Shown here one piece after another: positions 49,504 through 63,695 of a stretch of DNA of 64,000 nt (the first letter of the stretch is position 1; each line of letters opens with the position of its first letter). The notes beneath the pieces are model-generated. The model did no database searches. It saw only the letters and a program-made list of their open reading frames with translations, and was not told the DNA's origin. The position numbers were made by a program, and so were the translations under genes. Origin of the DNA: Neodiprion pinetum (taxonomy: Eukaryota > Arthropoda > Insecta > Hymenoptera > Diprionidae); the NCBI RefSeq assembly GCF_021155775.2, contig NC_060237.1, positions 29,219,257-29,283,256 on the forward strand, in the 5' to 3' direction.

Positions 49504-50044
49504 CCTGGTAGCCCCTCTGGGTTACCGAGAGGCGTAGACTCCGTCACACCAACTCTCCTGATCATCGGCTGATGTACTCCCGAATATTTAAACTCCGTTA
49601 CACCAGCCGACCGACGATCTTTGCAACTTTACCTCTGCACGTATTCACCCGGATTCGGCGATCGGCGCTGATGCGTGGCTGCAACCTTGACTTCCAAATT
49701 CCCTCTTCCTCCTATTGTCGGCAACCATACCGGACGATTCTCACTGGCATTGGCCGCTTTAATTCGACGCGCTGCCGCGGCGCGTGGCTCACAATCAGAC
49801 TTTTTCGCCTCTTTACACCTCACGTTCCATCCTCATCCTTGGACCGTTCCTGGAATTTCTTGCGCCGGATTATCACGACAAAAGCGTCCCGGGGTCTGCA
49901 GTTGAAAGAAGTAACCAAAAAGGGGGAAAAAAAAAAGAAGAAGGAAAGGAAAAAGGACGGAAAACGGGAGTAGGATCAGCGGTGCCTTTCAATCCCAGGA
50001 CACGTAGAATGAAAGGTTATTTCGCATCTGAGCTCTGTATGAGC

Positions 50045-50067
50045 GTGTGTGTGTGTGTGTGTGTGTA
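50045..50067 (+). repeat. (GT)n microsatellite
   Basis: About eleven GT units. Confidence 0.95.
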
Positions 50068-53000
50068 AATGCCGGAATGAAAGTGACAGTGTTCGGCGTC
50101 CCTCGTCTCACGATCAGTCGAAACGTTCGGATTACCGACATTACTTATTTTCGAACGTCGATCGAGCGTGGACTGTTTCCTATGGTGTGGAAAACTATTG
50201 GATTATTGTATCACTGGTACCCAGAACTATGTTTCCTCAAGATCGTGGGTTCAAAAACGAGTCGATGCTTATTCTCAAATTTCACGCTGCTTTTGCGACC
50301 CAGACGTCTAAACCTGAAGCCCTTGAACCCTGCAAGGTGCCAGTGGATCCGAACAGTTCTCTCAGTCTCTCGGCGAAGTTGGAAAAATCAAAACGGTCCT
50401 TCCTCGTGAATTTGAAATGAAAGTCAAATAATAGATTCAACTCACCGTGCTTTCGATTTATTTATCTCTCCGTTTCCAATCAAAACCATCACCGGATACC
50501 TGTAACTGCAGGTATAATACAAGGTGGCACATGAATTTCGCAGAACATTGGCTCGATAGACTGTATAACAGTTGCAGACTTACGGATGGACCGCGATTAA
50601 GTAACCCGTTCATGTTATACACCTACAGCGTACAATCCATTTTCCGAATGCTTGCGTAATCAAACGTCGGATCGGTAAGCTCGGCTCATCACGCTACTCC
50701 GGCACGAATGCTTGTTACGAGATACCTAGAGTACCGTTAACAGAATTATCCCTCTTCCCGACAATGCTGTAAACATTATACGCGCATGTCTGCCCACCTA
50801 CCAGTCCTACACAAATATTCCCCTCTCGTTCCCCATTGTAGAAGAAATTCGATCGGATCTCTCGTCCCTTCCATATTTGCTCCCACCCTGTGCCCTTCCA
50901 CTTCTGGCGCATTTTTCTCGTCTCACCACCTGTCGCTTCCGACGCCGCCTATTCTGTGAAAACGTGAAAAGAAACTGTGGGTCGTGCGACTCGAGGTTTT
51001 AGAATTACTTCTTGTTTCCAATTAACAGTCGAACGAACGAGAATGATACCTGGATCGTATTTTTTGGAATCCTTTTTCGATCCCATCGGGAATTTTAGAT
51101 AACGGTAGGAACTTCGAATAAATGTTCCCACAGTTTCGATATTATATATTGTAAACATTTTGGCTTGAAACCTGCGTCAAACAACTGAAAAGTGACGTCG
51201 AGATGAGTTCTTCGTTTCTTCTACTCCACGAACGTGACGATTCCTCGGTAAATCGCTTTTCTCTCATATCAGATCGTATCACCGTCTATCCCCTTGACGC
51301 GATCGTTGCTCTTGATCTTCGATTTCAAGGATCTAAGATCCGGACTTAGCGTCCAATTGAACTGGACGTATACCAGACTCCGTAACTCGATACACGAGGA
51401 GGTATAGCAAAAAAGCGAGATGATCAACACGCGTCGTCCACCTGGCGGTAAAACGCCGCCTAAATCCCGTGACGTCGAACGCACGCGGATTATAAAAAAG
51501 GGATAAAAAAAAAGCCCCGGAGACTCCGGAGGGCAACCACCCCGAGTTTAAAGCCCGAGAAACGAGCGATCTGACGAGGGGTGTGGGGACCCCGGGTTTT
51601 CAAAGAGCTTGCGGCCAGTCACCGAAGGTGTATTGAAAGCCACAGCTGCTGTCCTTGTCGCAGTCGATTCTTCCTCCCGATGATCCCGAGACCTCTTTTC
51701 GAGCGGCGGCGGCGGTGGGAAAGGGGAGAACAGGTGCCGACGAGACCCGCTCCGCTTGCAAGCAGGTGGGAATCTCTTTATGCTCGGCAAGAAAACGAAC
51801 CTGCGAGTCATCATTTCTACAGGGGTGAGAAAAAAATAGTTGCGCTTTTTTTTCTTCTCTCTTTTGTGTGTAAACACTGAAATTATCGCGATGACAGGTC
51901 ATCGTTGCTGTCTGTGGCAACCTAGGCTTTTTTTCTTATTAAAAGCTCATTCCGAGACACTTATCGCGCTTTTTCAACGGCGATGGTAAAAACGGCCGAA
52001 TAACGATCAGAGCCAATTTCTCGCATGACGGGAATTGATGGGAAGAAGAATATCGTCGTCTGGCAAGTTATCACAGGCACGTAACTTATACGTGCAGGAC
52101 AAAAGTGTCGAAAACTCGATTCGACGCGTATGTCCGGCAGATACTATCTACTCTCTATGCAAATCGACATCTCGGTGCTCCGCGGCAACTTGGTTCGTTA
52201 ACCCGGGGCTGTTGCAGTCCTCCGTTTGCTCGGATCCGGCACCCGGTTTCCTCAATTGGCAATTAAACCGCACGGTGATCATCATTATATACGGAATTAG
52301 AGAGTGAACCGCAGAGCGAAGTGGTTTTGGTCGTGATAATTTCGCGGAATGACGCGCGTGTAGCGAGAACGGCGAACAACCCAACGATACGTCCGTCATA
52401 TAAATTTATAACCTCGACACATTTTATTTCTTCGCTTCGAAGAGCAGGTGAGATCGATGCACGCAGACGCTTCTCGAATTTTCGAGGAAACTCGGAGATG
52501 CGTTCTGAATCCAAATTTTATTCCATTCCGTTTTTTTTCTTTTTCAGTTCTTTATACCCTCGCCAAGCATCGTGAGAGAAATCGAAAGGAGACGAATATT
52601 CCGATTTTTTATCGACCGCTGACGCAATCGCATTCACGGATATGCAATCTATTAGTTATTTACGTACTGTCAAAAGGTTTTCGTTGCTTCTCTTGGATTC
52701 TCTGTGTGCGCAAGAAACTCATTTTACGGATCTAAAGCGCAGATACGCCTAGGTACTTAAGTATATTTCTACGCTTCCGCGTATTCCGCGTGTCTGGTAA
52801 ATTCTAAAGAACCTCCTTGCCATCGGACTTACATCAGCAATAAACTTGGGTTAATTCTTGCACAGTCGTTCACCCGTCGAGTTGCGTAACGAGACTCCTC
52901 GACAGCTAGGCAGCGGCTTTATACCGTTTGGCCTCGTCGCGTTAGGCGCCCTCCTCTCCTCTCCTCTCCTCTCAGTCATGCCGGGAATAATCAGGCACGA

Positions 53001-56000
53001 GTCCGTCTCTCGGTGGCCGACAATGAGATTCCGTATTATATGCCACGGCATAGAAATTACCTCGGAAATTTCCTCCGCAGTGGAAATACCTGCCGCATAT
53101 TATTCTAGAGAGAGATACGTAACCGGAGATGAAACTGGGCGCTACGAGTTACGTTGTCAAAATTATACACCGCGGCCTGAAGTTAAATTCGTCAAACCCA
53201 ACTTCGCTGAGGTTCTTATACGTGTGTGTGTCTGTGCGTGTGTGTGTACCCTTCACCTCGGAAAGAAGACCAACTTTGCCGGCACGATTCATTTCACTGC
53301 CTCACTAGACGCCGGTGCTCGAGTTACCGACACTCGTCTCGTCCTCGACGCCAAACTTTCTTGCTCGGCAAACTTTACCCAAAAAAGTTTACCCCGTACA
53401 AAAAAAAAAAAAAACAGAATAAACTCTCCTCACACTCTATTACAATCAAAGAAATACTCGCGATAAAACGTTTCTAGGGATCGTTTTCACCAACAACAAC
53501 AGCAGCAATAAAGAATAAAAACTTTGCACTGTACATCTGGAGACGTAGATAATGAAAAATCCTCTACTTTTACCTTACAGAATACGAATTACATGGTTTT
53601 GAATAAATTTGATTTTAACTTATCATCCAGCGCAATGAAGAGTCGAAAAATTGTTCGATTTCTCTCTTAGTATATCCAAGATTCCACGATGCAGAGAGAC
53701 AAACGTTAAGGACGGCTAGGTCGATTTTCATCCATCCGGAAACTAGACACTCTCGTAATTGAGGCAGCAGACCTCGGAATACTTGGAGGCGGTGGGCGGA
53801 AGTGAGGCCACCCTTTCGCCACCCCCTAACGCGCTTGTTGTCAACATCGAGTAAATACACATATCCGGGACACGTGCCTGCGTGCACAGCGAGAGTTGCG
53901 TAATTTTCGGGCTTATCTCTGAAGGTCGAAGTCAGGATCAGGAACGGGGAGTAATTCCGCCCAGTCGATATTCGGCAAGTATTTTTATTGTTTAAGGAAT
54001 TTAAGGCGCGATGACATGCGGCAATTATGTGTCGGAACGTCCCGAGTAACTGGACAGACGGTGTTCAGTTTCCTCAGGCTCCATATATGGATATATGTAC
54101 ATAAAACTGAACGCCGAATATACACGAGACTCATGACTTATGCATGATCTTCCGAAACAACACGATGCATATTTTTGACTCGTATTAAAAAGCGCGGCTG
54201 ATTGTGAGTCATAAATGCTTCGCGGGGAAACAAGTTCTCTGTATGTGTACCGTGATACGTTGGTTATGTGAACCCGACGCTGTGTATCTTTCTTGTGCAA
54301 CCGTTCCTCTCTTTTTGAATAACTCGAATCGACCGTTTTCGTATTTTCGACGAATCTTAAACTTTCGACTGCCTCGGGAATTTCGATGGATTATAGGTGC
54401 ATTAATTATCGCGAGACCGTTAATCGGCGACTTGAGCTGAAAGTCAAGGATTTATTAAATTTATCCGATGCCTAGGGGAAAAAAAAAGTGAAATTTTACT
54501 CCGAACGCCGAATACCAGCTAATTTTTTCCGGATTAACTTCGATGTTGATGTCTCAAGAAATTTTTTACCTGTTGCACTTAATTTCGTCGAGAGTGCGAT
54601 GAGTGACGCAGTTTTTGCGAAACGTAACACTTTTATTCAAAAATTGTAAAACTGATCGGTAAATTAGCTGTGCTTTTACCGTGCAAGAGTCGGAATCAAG
54701 TTTTTTGCTGCACGTCAAATCTCGAATTGTGAAAAAATTAAAACTCGGTGATTAATTGCCGATAAGTAAACCGCGGACGGAATCTTGAAGTCTTCACTTT
54801 CAACGTCTTGTCGAAATCTATTTTACACGAAACCGGAGAAGCGATGGCGTAATACTAAATCGCGGGTCTGGCACGGTTCATTTTTTTTCACTGCACTCGA
54901 TATAGCGCTACGCCCGATTCTCGTACGATTAGGTCGAGGCGACGCGACGCCGGATGCTAGACGACTTCGCACGTGTCGTTCGTTTCCGCAGTAGCAACGA
55001 CTGAACTAACGCAGACACGGACATGCTTTCGCGGATTGAATAACTTTCGGTTTGCATTAGCGAACGAGTTTAAGACGGTCGAGTGTTTTTAGTGCGATCT
55101 TTCAGTCATGCGGAGAAGAGGAGATGAGAAGACGGCGTGTTCAAAAAAGAGAGACAAACAGACGCCGGGAAGTGAGCGTCGAAGAGTTCGCGTCACGCTT
55201 GGAACTCGTCAGTCGCGTCTGTATTGCATCCGCGAAATTTTCACCGCGTTTATTCGAACAATTCACGTCAACGGTGATCTCAATATCTCGCCAGCTATTG
55301 CACCACGGAGCAGCGAAGCAACACCCGGGGGAATAAATTGACAACCGTTGGATATTTGCCAGGATGTGATTCCATCGAGAAAATTTCTACGGTAGCAGCG
55401 GTCCAACAGCTTTGGACACCGTCGATTCATCTTCGCGGCACGCGAGCTGATTTCTTCCCGGGTTGAAAGAACCCGAATAAAATCTCTTAATTAGTTTTTA
55501 AAACCTCGTCGAACTCGCGCGTAACCCGGATGTACCGGAATAGTGGACCTCGCTTCATCCGCAAACGCGGGAGAAAATCTTACCGAGGGAGATGAACAAC
55601 TTGGCATCTCGGTCGTTACTTATATATACGTATATACATCGACGACGGCGACGAGATCGTCGAACCAGTTTGCCAGTTGGCGCTTTGCCCGCTCCTGATT
55701 CAGTCTCAAAGTCGTCCGAAAGCTCGACTTGTACATCCGTGTTCTCACTTTCGACTGGCCTCTGGACCCAGCGAGGAAACTGTCCAACTCGCGATCGATG
55801 CCTCCTTGATCTTCGCCAAGGACGAGCCTCGACTTTTCAGTTCGTTCGAAGAAATCACCAACCTTACGATTAGTCGAAGACTATTTTACATGGGTATAAA
55901 CTATTACGTATTTACGTAAAGAAGTTACTTTTCTTCCGCTGAAAATCTTTCGGACGATGATGATGAAATTCACTATCGAAAGTTCGACGATATTATATTC

Positions 56001-56679
56001 CCTGTGAATTACGACAAGTGTTATCATGTTTTTTCCTAGACTCTATATTGCGGAGAATTGCGAGCCAAAGGTTGTCCAACGCCGACGACTGTTGTTTATG
56101 GGGGGCTGATACTCACCGCGGCCGATATGACGGGTTGCTTGGGGTTATCGCTGCTCTCTGAACCACATTGAAATATCGCAAGTTTCACAATAGATTATAG
56201 AGTACGCGTAACGCGGATAGAAACTGTCGGAATTCATCGAGCTGTTGTTGAAAATAACTTTAACAGGTTCCAGCATAACGTCGATGAAAGTTTGATACTT
56301 TTTCGAACGTATGTATGCATGTACATACACGTGGATATTGCTTTAATTGTTTATTTTCGTATAAATTATATTTTCTTTCGTTCTCTATTTAGGGTACACA
56401 AAACTGTTAGACATAGACAAACATTCGATGAACGTATCAACGGAATTCGGAATTCATCCGGGATACGAAAAGGTTCGGCGGAGTATTCCGTCAAACAAAT
56501 ATACCAGAGCTTTGGATTTCGTGGGGGTATGTTTTGTTAACGTGAGGTACAGAGAGGCGGGTTCGAGGTCCGAACTAGCGCTCGCGTTATTAATTAAAAC
56601 AGCCGCCGTCCGGTATACAGGCAGCGAAATCAACTGGGGAAAACGAGTATCAACGAAAAGCTCTCTACTCGCTTTGCAG

Positions 56680-56739
56680 CAGCAGCAGCACCAGCAAGCG
56701 GCAGACGAGCAGGCGAGGGAGAAAAAGCCCCGGATTAAA
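56680..56739 (+). CDS. Candidate short exon, glutamine-rich then basic
   Basis: The acceptor ctctctactcgctttgcag is strong. It is followed by CAG repeats giving QQQHQQAADEQAREKKPRIK in phase 0 up to a weak donor AAA|gtacgg. Without splicing the frame runs through lysine-rich codons to a TGA at about 56778. Polyglutamine-plus-basic text would suit a chromatin protein linker, but A-rich and CAG-rich DNA gives such text by chance. Confidence 0.18.
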
Positions 56740-58622
56740 GTACGGGAAGAAAAGTGGAAAAAAAAACGGAGAAAATGAATGAAAAAAAAAAAATCGCTGA
56801 CAGGGACGGGGGAGAAAAAGGTGAAAAATGTAAAGCCCGCCGATGGCGACGACGTCGCTGGGATCACCACCCGGATCGCGAGCTCGAGCTTTTGCCGACG
56901 GTTGGCAACGCCGAGTATAAATTGGCTGAGGGGAGGGGAAACAATTCGAGGTTGAATTATTGCAAGAATAAAAGTATGTTGTGTAGAAATAACAACGGGA
57001 CCGAGAAGCCAGCCGAGCCAAAATAGCGCTGGTTGAATAAGTTCGTTCTCCGAATTTTCACACTCCCACTGATATCTGTAAATCCGTCGGTCTTCTGTTT
57101 GTTCAAATCGCAAAAGTAGGCAGGTACGCGCGTACGTGCACACCTATACATTGTCCCGCAGGATTTCCACGATAAATTATTACAGCGAATATAGATTTGC
57201 AAAAGCTTGGAAAGAACCGTACGGCCAAACGATGATTGTCTGTTACGTATTGTACGCTCGGTTAAAATTAAATATCCACTTCTCACGGGCTGTCGGCACT
57301 TTTCTAAAAACAGACACCGTCTCGCATTTGATGGTCGTTAAACGGCTGATATATTTTACGATTCCTTAACTCGAGAATTTGGGCGTGGGGAGCGCGGAAC
57401 CACACGGAGGAAGAACCGAACGCAGCTATAATACACCGGCGTATTTATTGCAGGCCGTGGCAAGAATAGCGCGATAGCTCTAGTGTCGGTTCAGGAATAG
57501 CCCCGCGGCTATATAACGTTATAACTATCAAAGTTATACGTGTCCGTTTACCTACGGCACCAGCCAGCTGTAACGTCGTTAACGTAGCCTAACCCCGACT
57601 CGCACGGTATCCGCGTAATAAGGACCATCCAAGGTTTCCGCAGCGTACCTTCGTACGTAGGTACAATACGAGCTCGCGTATTAAATTTCATCGCCATCGC
57701 CGGCCGGAATGTTTCGCCGTTGAAACACCTCGTGGAAATCACACGACGTTCCTTCTCCGGATGACGAGGAGACGGTTTCGATCGCTGAATAGGGATTACC
57801 ACTTCGTTTCGTCACGTTTTTATTAGTTTTTAGAAATGTTGAGTCGAGTTTGAAATGGAAACGAAAAGTTGGCCGCAGGGTCGGAACGGTTTGAAACTTT
57901 GATTGATTCGTGCCCTGAAAGAAAAAATATGGTAAACATTCTCGTCGGCCGTGACTGGAGTTCGGGATAAGCGCTGATAACGTCATCGTGACCGTGTAGA
58001 TTGTCGAAAACACGATATTTTTCGTCGGGGAAGCCTACACGAATTAAGGCCGAGGACGCCTTGACAACCGTGTTCCGATTTTCGTTTACAAGTGCCTTGG
58101 AGTCAAATGCGACAGCGAATGACGATATGTTTCAATAAACTTGATACGGCAACGCAGTGTGATCAGTCATCGTGACTAACGTATCGTTTGCACGAACGAT
58201 GGTCCCAGACTTTTCGAAACGTCCGTCAACGATGCTTCTCCGGGAGGAACGTTGACGTTGGCTCGAACAGTAATAAAAGCTTGGAAATGTCGTTCCACGC
58301 TCGCGTCGTTTGATGGTCCACAGTTTAATAACTGGCCGGAGGCCAGACGGCGGGCAAAGACTCGAGCGTTGGATCGCAGCACCGTCGCTGTCCATTAGTG
58401 TGTAAATCGTTTATACACGATTAGCACATCGCGTATATTATTTATTTTGCCGCCCACGCTCACCACCCTAACCAACCGACACGCAACCGCGAATCACCGG
58501 ACTCTCACAGTCATACCCTCGTCCCGAGGGTTCGATTATCCGCCCCTCCGCATCCTCTCTTTCCGTCCTCCACCGTTCCCGAAGACTTCGCATCCGGCCT
58601 GCAACGGCTGTAGATGACTTAC

Positions 58623-58888
58623 CCGAGACTCCGACAGCGTGAAAGTGATGAAAGGAGAAGCCGAGGTCGAACTGGGTCGTTGCCACTGAGACGGAGGCTG
58701 TCCTCGAGTAAACCGTCGACCTCGCCTCTTTCGTCGCCACGAACGTCGCGGTTCGACGCGACGCCTCGATTTCCGTCCGACGTCGATTGTCCGCATTTCA
58801 CCCGGTGTCGTCTCACAATCGTCGGATTGTAAACAGGGCGACACTCGTCGATGTCTCCATTCGCCAGCAACGATGGGAGATGAGGCAC
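58623..58888 (-). other. Possible minus-strand first exon ending at a strong splice donor
   Basis: On the minus strand a GC-rich stretch with an ATG-initiated frame (MPHLPSLLANGDIDECRPVY and onward, 89 codons) ends exactly at a strong donor, CGG|gtaagt, at 58622-58617. A second frame is also open here and is arginine-rich. The stretch could be a first exon, coding or untranslated, of an antisense gene, or a chance donor in a GC-rich intron island. Confidence 0.15.
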
Positions 58889-59130
58889 GAAACGGATCGA
58901 CGTTTGGTGATGAAAGAAGGTTCTCTGGTAGGTAACGAACCCTGAAAAACCCGGCGGCGAGCATGGTCCGGAGTGGTCCCCGTGGTCTATAATTTGTTAG
59001 CCGGCAGAACGGCGACGTAGATTGCAGCCGGTGGAACCTGTTTCTCTCACCGCTCGTTCGTTCGTTTATTACTACTCGGTGAAAACCGAGCTGTGCATCA
59101 GGTTTGGATGTGGGCTAAGGGAGGGGTGAA

Positions 59131-59154
59131 GGGGGGGGGGGGGGGGGGGGGGGG
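59131..59154 (+). repeat. G homopolymer, 24 bases
   Basis: An uninterrupted run of 24 G lies in a purine-rich context. It could form a G-quadruplex and is a likely length-polymorphic and sequencing-error-prone site. Confidence 0.9.
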
Positions 59155-61336
59155 TAAAGGAACGGCTGTATCGCGAGGATGGAAACGAAAATCGTCGAAT
59201 TAACTTCGCCGCGTATAATGGGTATGATAATGGGGGCGGGACGGTGGTGAACGCAAAAACACGGGGGAGAAGGGGGACTGCCGTAAATTCTATCCTCGTG
59301 ATTTTCACCGCGAACGATGCCTGGCGGAAATTTGTTAACTGAGGAACAGAACCGCTCAACGAGTAACGGTGATTTTTCAAAGTTGCGTAATCTAATTCCG
59401 ATAAGTTTGTCATAATGCAACTGGTTTTCAGATTTGGACAATTGGTATGATGATACAGTGTTTCGTCATGGAAACTAACGATTTCGGTGATATTATAATC
59501 GGAAAAGAACACAGGTCTGGAGCCAATAAACTGCACAGGTTTTTTTATACTATTTTTTGTAGATTTTTACCCACCGAAACCGGGTAAAACACTCAAAAAG
59601 TTCCATTGCGTTAGGTTTTTTCTTGAACTCGTGTTTGTAGTTTCGTTTAGAGTGAAACTCCCGTTTAATTCGAAATCTGGTATCCCGTTCTTGATTATAA
59701 AAATCCGATGCAAAAGTGACTTCTTGCTTCCATTTAATGTGTATTAGAGTGAGATTCGAGAATAAATACAAACAGGGATCAAAGAGAAGAAGAACGGGTT
59801 TCATATAGTCAAAAAGAATGAACACGTAATGTCAAATATACTTTATAAAGAATTCGTTTGTTTAATTTTATGAGAATTATTGTTTAGTTCGTTGTAATAA
59901 AAGTACGTGATGGAGAGAAATGGACGTCATTTTTGGATTCCGCACACTCGATAACATAACATTTACCAAAAACATCCCATGCGGCTGAAAAAGAAATCTT
60001 TTTTTTTTTTTTTTCTGCAGAGCTGTGCAATTTGACAAAACGTGACCGAGTCTATGCTTAACCTTAATTCGCGTGTAAAATCGAATCCAACTGGTTCCCT
60101 CAAATTCAACTTATCGATTATTCCAAGCGCTGTTGATGTGCCCACGCTTATGTCAGTTGTCATTGGTGAAAGTTGATGAAAAAAAAAAGAAAAAAAAAAA
60201 AATAAGATAAACACAGATAGAGAGAGAAAATTGCGCGTGCGCACCTGATACATTCGTGTAATTAAATCGTTAACCTCGTTCCTCGGCATAAGAGACCATC
60301 GGATGGACCATTTGTACCTTATTATGCGGCAGATGGTCGCGACACGTTCTCCCCTGTTCGGACCGGGAATACGGGGGACACTGGCGTGTCTTTACACACA
60401 CATCTGTCCGTGCATATTCATACCCGCGGGTATGAATGCGTACAGACGTATACGGACATGTGGCGGTGGCGGCGGCGGCGTCTAGTAATGAAACGCATTA
60501 AATAAACAGCCGTTGCTGAATGGACTCTTTGCTCCACATACCGGGAACGCTCGAGTATTGGTGGCGGTTTCGGTCCTCGTGCGGGATTTCCACCTGCGCC
60601 TGATACCGCCGTGCATCCTCTGTGTGTCTCTGTGTGCCTCCGAGCATTTACGTACACCTATGTACCTCATGTACCACCATGGCGCGTGCAGGGTATGGGT
60701 TACCCTGCCTGTGTTTCCGGAGGTTAACAAGGGCGGGACGGGACGAGAAGCGGGAGAAGAGGGGAAAACACGGGGTGGAAAAGAAGGAAGGGTAGTTCTA
60801 GACGCCGATATCGACCGCCTCCACCTCCGGGTTATCATTTAAAGGGGAACGGCTCGAAGCGCGATGCTTTGGCCGGGTTAAAGCGACCGTTTCGCTTCGC
60901 TTGCGGGGCTTTAAATTCTTATCAAGACGTCGCTCTGCAGTCGTAGGGTTTTTCACTTTCGCATTGGGGTGTTGGACGTTTCGGTCAGACTTCGCAATAA
61001 CCATCGTTACTCCAGCTGTTATTGTCGCGCACTTGGATTCCGGTACCCGGTTGGCTTTCGGAAATCATGGTAAACCGAACTTCCTCCTTGAACCGTGACT
61101 CGTCCAGTTTGATCATATTCCGCTTTCCCGCAACATCCCCGGTTTCCAAGGACTCCCTATGGGAATTATACTTCGTTACAACCTTGGCCGAAAGGGATTG
61201 CTGGATTATTTCAGTATCTTAATCACGCCCGCACCGATCCATTAAATTGAATTCTTAGTTTACTCTTCTTCTTCAATGTCTACTCTACGATTGGTTTCGA
61301 AGCCACGCGGTGCGGTTCGACTCGCTCCGCTTTCAG

Positions 61337-61436
61337 GCCGATGGCGTGACCGCAAAACGCAACCGGTTCGATAATATCGCTGGACGGAGATCGGGTTACC
61401 CACACGACATCTTGGCTTTTGTTATTGTGTACCAAG
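61337..61436 (+). CDS. Candidate exon (unrecognised)
   Basis: The stretch is 100 bp between acceptor actcgctccgctttcag and donor AAG|gtgagg. Only one frame is open: ADGVTAKRNRFDNIAGRRSG then YPHDILAFVIVYQ, entered in phase 0 and left with one base. Its exit phase matches the entry of the candidate at 63696. No family is recognised; the splice sites are the main support. Confidence 0.22.
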
Positions 61437-63158
61437 GTGAGGTGAGGCGATGCAGGCCTTCGCATGCAATGTCTGCGCCAGCGGTGAAATACGCACGCGC
61501 CCAACAGGGAGGAACGACTCACGCCTACCGCGACCGTTAAATTCGAATTACGGTTTCCGGTATCGAAGAAAAAGTTTCACGATTATACCGGGAGAATTAA
61601 CCGTGCGCCGGGGACATCCGGTGAAGGTTCTCACTCCGCGTTGTGTGTTACATGGTAAATGGATACAAAATCGAGATGAGGATGACGTTGGTGCGTCAGA
61701 CTCGAGATGGAACTCAAGAAGCATGCGAACTGAAATAACGTTGAAAAAAATCATTATTGTGCAATTTTAGAACGACCTTTAAGGAGTTGGTTTTTCAAAA
61801 TATGAATATGCTTGGTTCGTTATGATTTACCGAACTTCAGACAATCCTGAAGGTGCGAAGTAATGAAGTAACGATTTTTCGTATACATGTAATAAAATCA
61901 CAATAAAAATTCGGAATCACGGTTTTACCGATGGGAAAGTGTTTACCGACTGAGAATGAGAAGAATGAAATTTCATTTCGTATATCTGAATAACCTTGGG
62001 TACTCGAATAAATACGACATTCGAACACAATATTCTATGTACTCTTTGAAAAGAAAGGAAAAAAGAAATATCAAAGCACCTGCAACAGTGTAGGTACGTA
62101 GAAGTGAGTACACGAACTCTTCCTATCCGTGAACTCAAGCCGAGATGAAGTTGACGCATTAATCAGCGGGCTTGTACCTATACTTGGAGAAGGACAAAAA
62201 GAAAGAGGGAGAGAGAGAGAGTGTTTTTGCCCGCTCAGCCATTCGCCCGTCGCCCACGAGGTAAAAACCACCACCCACGTAGGTAGCCCGGTGCTTTTGA
62301 GAAGGGGTAAAAAATTTGTTACCCCATGTGTGAAACGCGCACACGCGACTCTATCTCGCGTGGTGCGACCTACTCCCATTCTACGAGCTTAGCGACCGCC
62401 TCCCGACCCCCTCTCACCTCTTCTTATTCATATTCAGATTCGGTTTATCCCGAGCTGAAAGCCCGCGGAGATTGAATATCTAATGACGAGCAATTCGAAA
62501 CACGAGACTTGAAACTAACGACTCTGGGCTCTCATTCAAACGACTTAAAGCTCAGACTCAAACTTACAAGCCTCCTCCTCACGCGTACGATTCGAATGTA
62601 ATGGAAACGCGAGGGTGAATCGAGTGCGGAACACGCGATGTGTTATGTATGATTTTTGCTTGCCCTTTTATGGTAATTATTTCGAACTCTACGGGTAAGC
62701 CTTCGTTAAAATAGTAAGCGAAACCGAGGTAGCAAATGTCCCTGGAAATTGCCGCGGCCATAGCGATAGAATTTTTTTTACCGCCAAGGGAATTTAATCA
62801 GTTGCGTGTTTTTCTCCGTACATATATACCCGTGTACGTGTTTACGTATACATGTACACCCAAATATACCCGGCGATCCGTGCTCCGCAGCGGCCGATAA
62901 ACACAGCAGCAGCCCTTGCGAAAGCATGCGAAACGACTCGACGTAAAACGCGGGGAACCAGAAAGGCCTTTATCGACTCGAGCGAATCTCTGCACTGGCC
63001 GGTTTCGTTCCGATCGAATACCTGACTGCAGAGCTCGATACCTGCGCGTCTCGCTTCATCGCCCTGTTGGAAAAGAGGAAACGCTGTAACGAACGGGCGT
63101 TCATTTATTTTCGCAGATATACGGTGAGCGAAAATGCCGCTCTTCGACTCGACGTGGT

Positions 63159-63194
63159 TATCATCGTCATCATCGTCATCATCGTCATCATCGT
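63159..63194 (+). repeat. (ATC/GTC)n compound microsatellite
   Basis: TCATCG hexamer units repeat about five times; in one minus frame this reads as an aspartate run. Confidence 0.9.
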
Positions 63195-63695
63195 GGTACT
63201 CAGTTGCCAAAGAATGCGGACAAGTGGCTGCAGGTGTTACCAATGAAAATTCAGCGTCCTTTGTAAACACGCAATGAGAGTGGGTGGAAAACTTGGAAAA
63301 AGGAACCCTGATCCCGTCGAGAGGTCTGAAGCACTGGACACGTTCCGCAAACATTTGCACGACCCCGGCCTTGCTTTTGCAGTCTCCTCGGAGACGCCGC
63401 TGGGCGTTCTTTCGGCCCCATGGTGAAGACTAGCGAATAAGCTCGTTCTTTTCACTCTTCGTTTCGTTTCGCCGATGAAAAGAAAACGAGACCGTTACCG
63501 CGTTGCGTTTACTCCACGCGTGCAGCGACGCCTTGACCTTGCGTTCGAACGCAACGGCGTGTAATATCGAGCTTTTATTCGCAATTAACTCGTTTCGCAA
63601 GCTGCAAGCTTATCGGTGGAATTAATCAGCTACTACTGCCGGTGAAACGCGACCGCGTGAAATTCTTTAATCGGCATTAATTTAACTCTTGGCAG

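Noticed and set aside
52858..53466. 202-codon plus-strand frame
   Set aside because: It includes a CT pentamer repeat, a GT repeat (Cys-Val run) and an A-run, and carries no recognised domain.
55675..55916. Plus-strand frame reading SEETVQLAIDASLIFAKDEP
   Set aside because: The text looks protein-like, but the supposed acceptor has a poor pyrimidine tract, another frame over the same bases is also open, and no homologue is recognised.
63114..63124. Seven-base microexon between ttcgcag and ggtgag
   Set aside because: A very short match flanked by splice-like bases is expected by chance; there is no phase or homology support.
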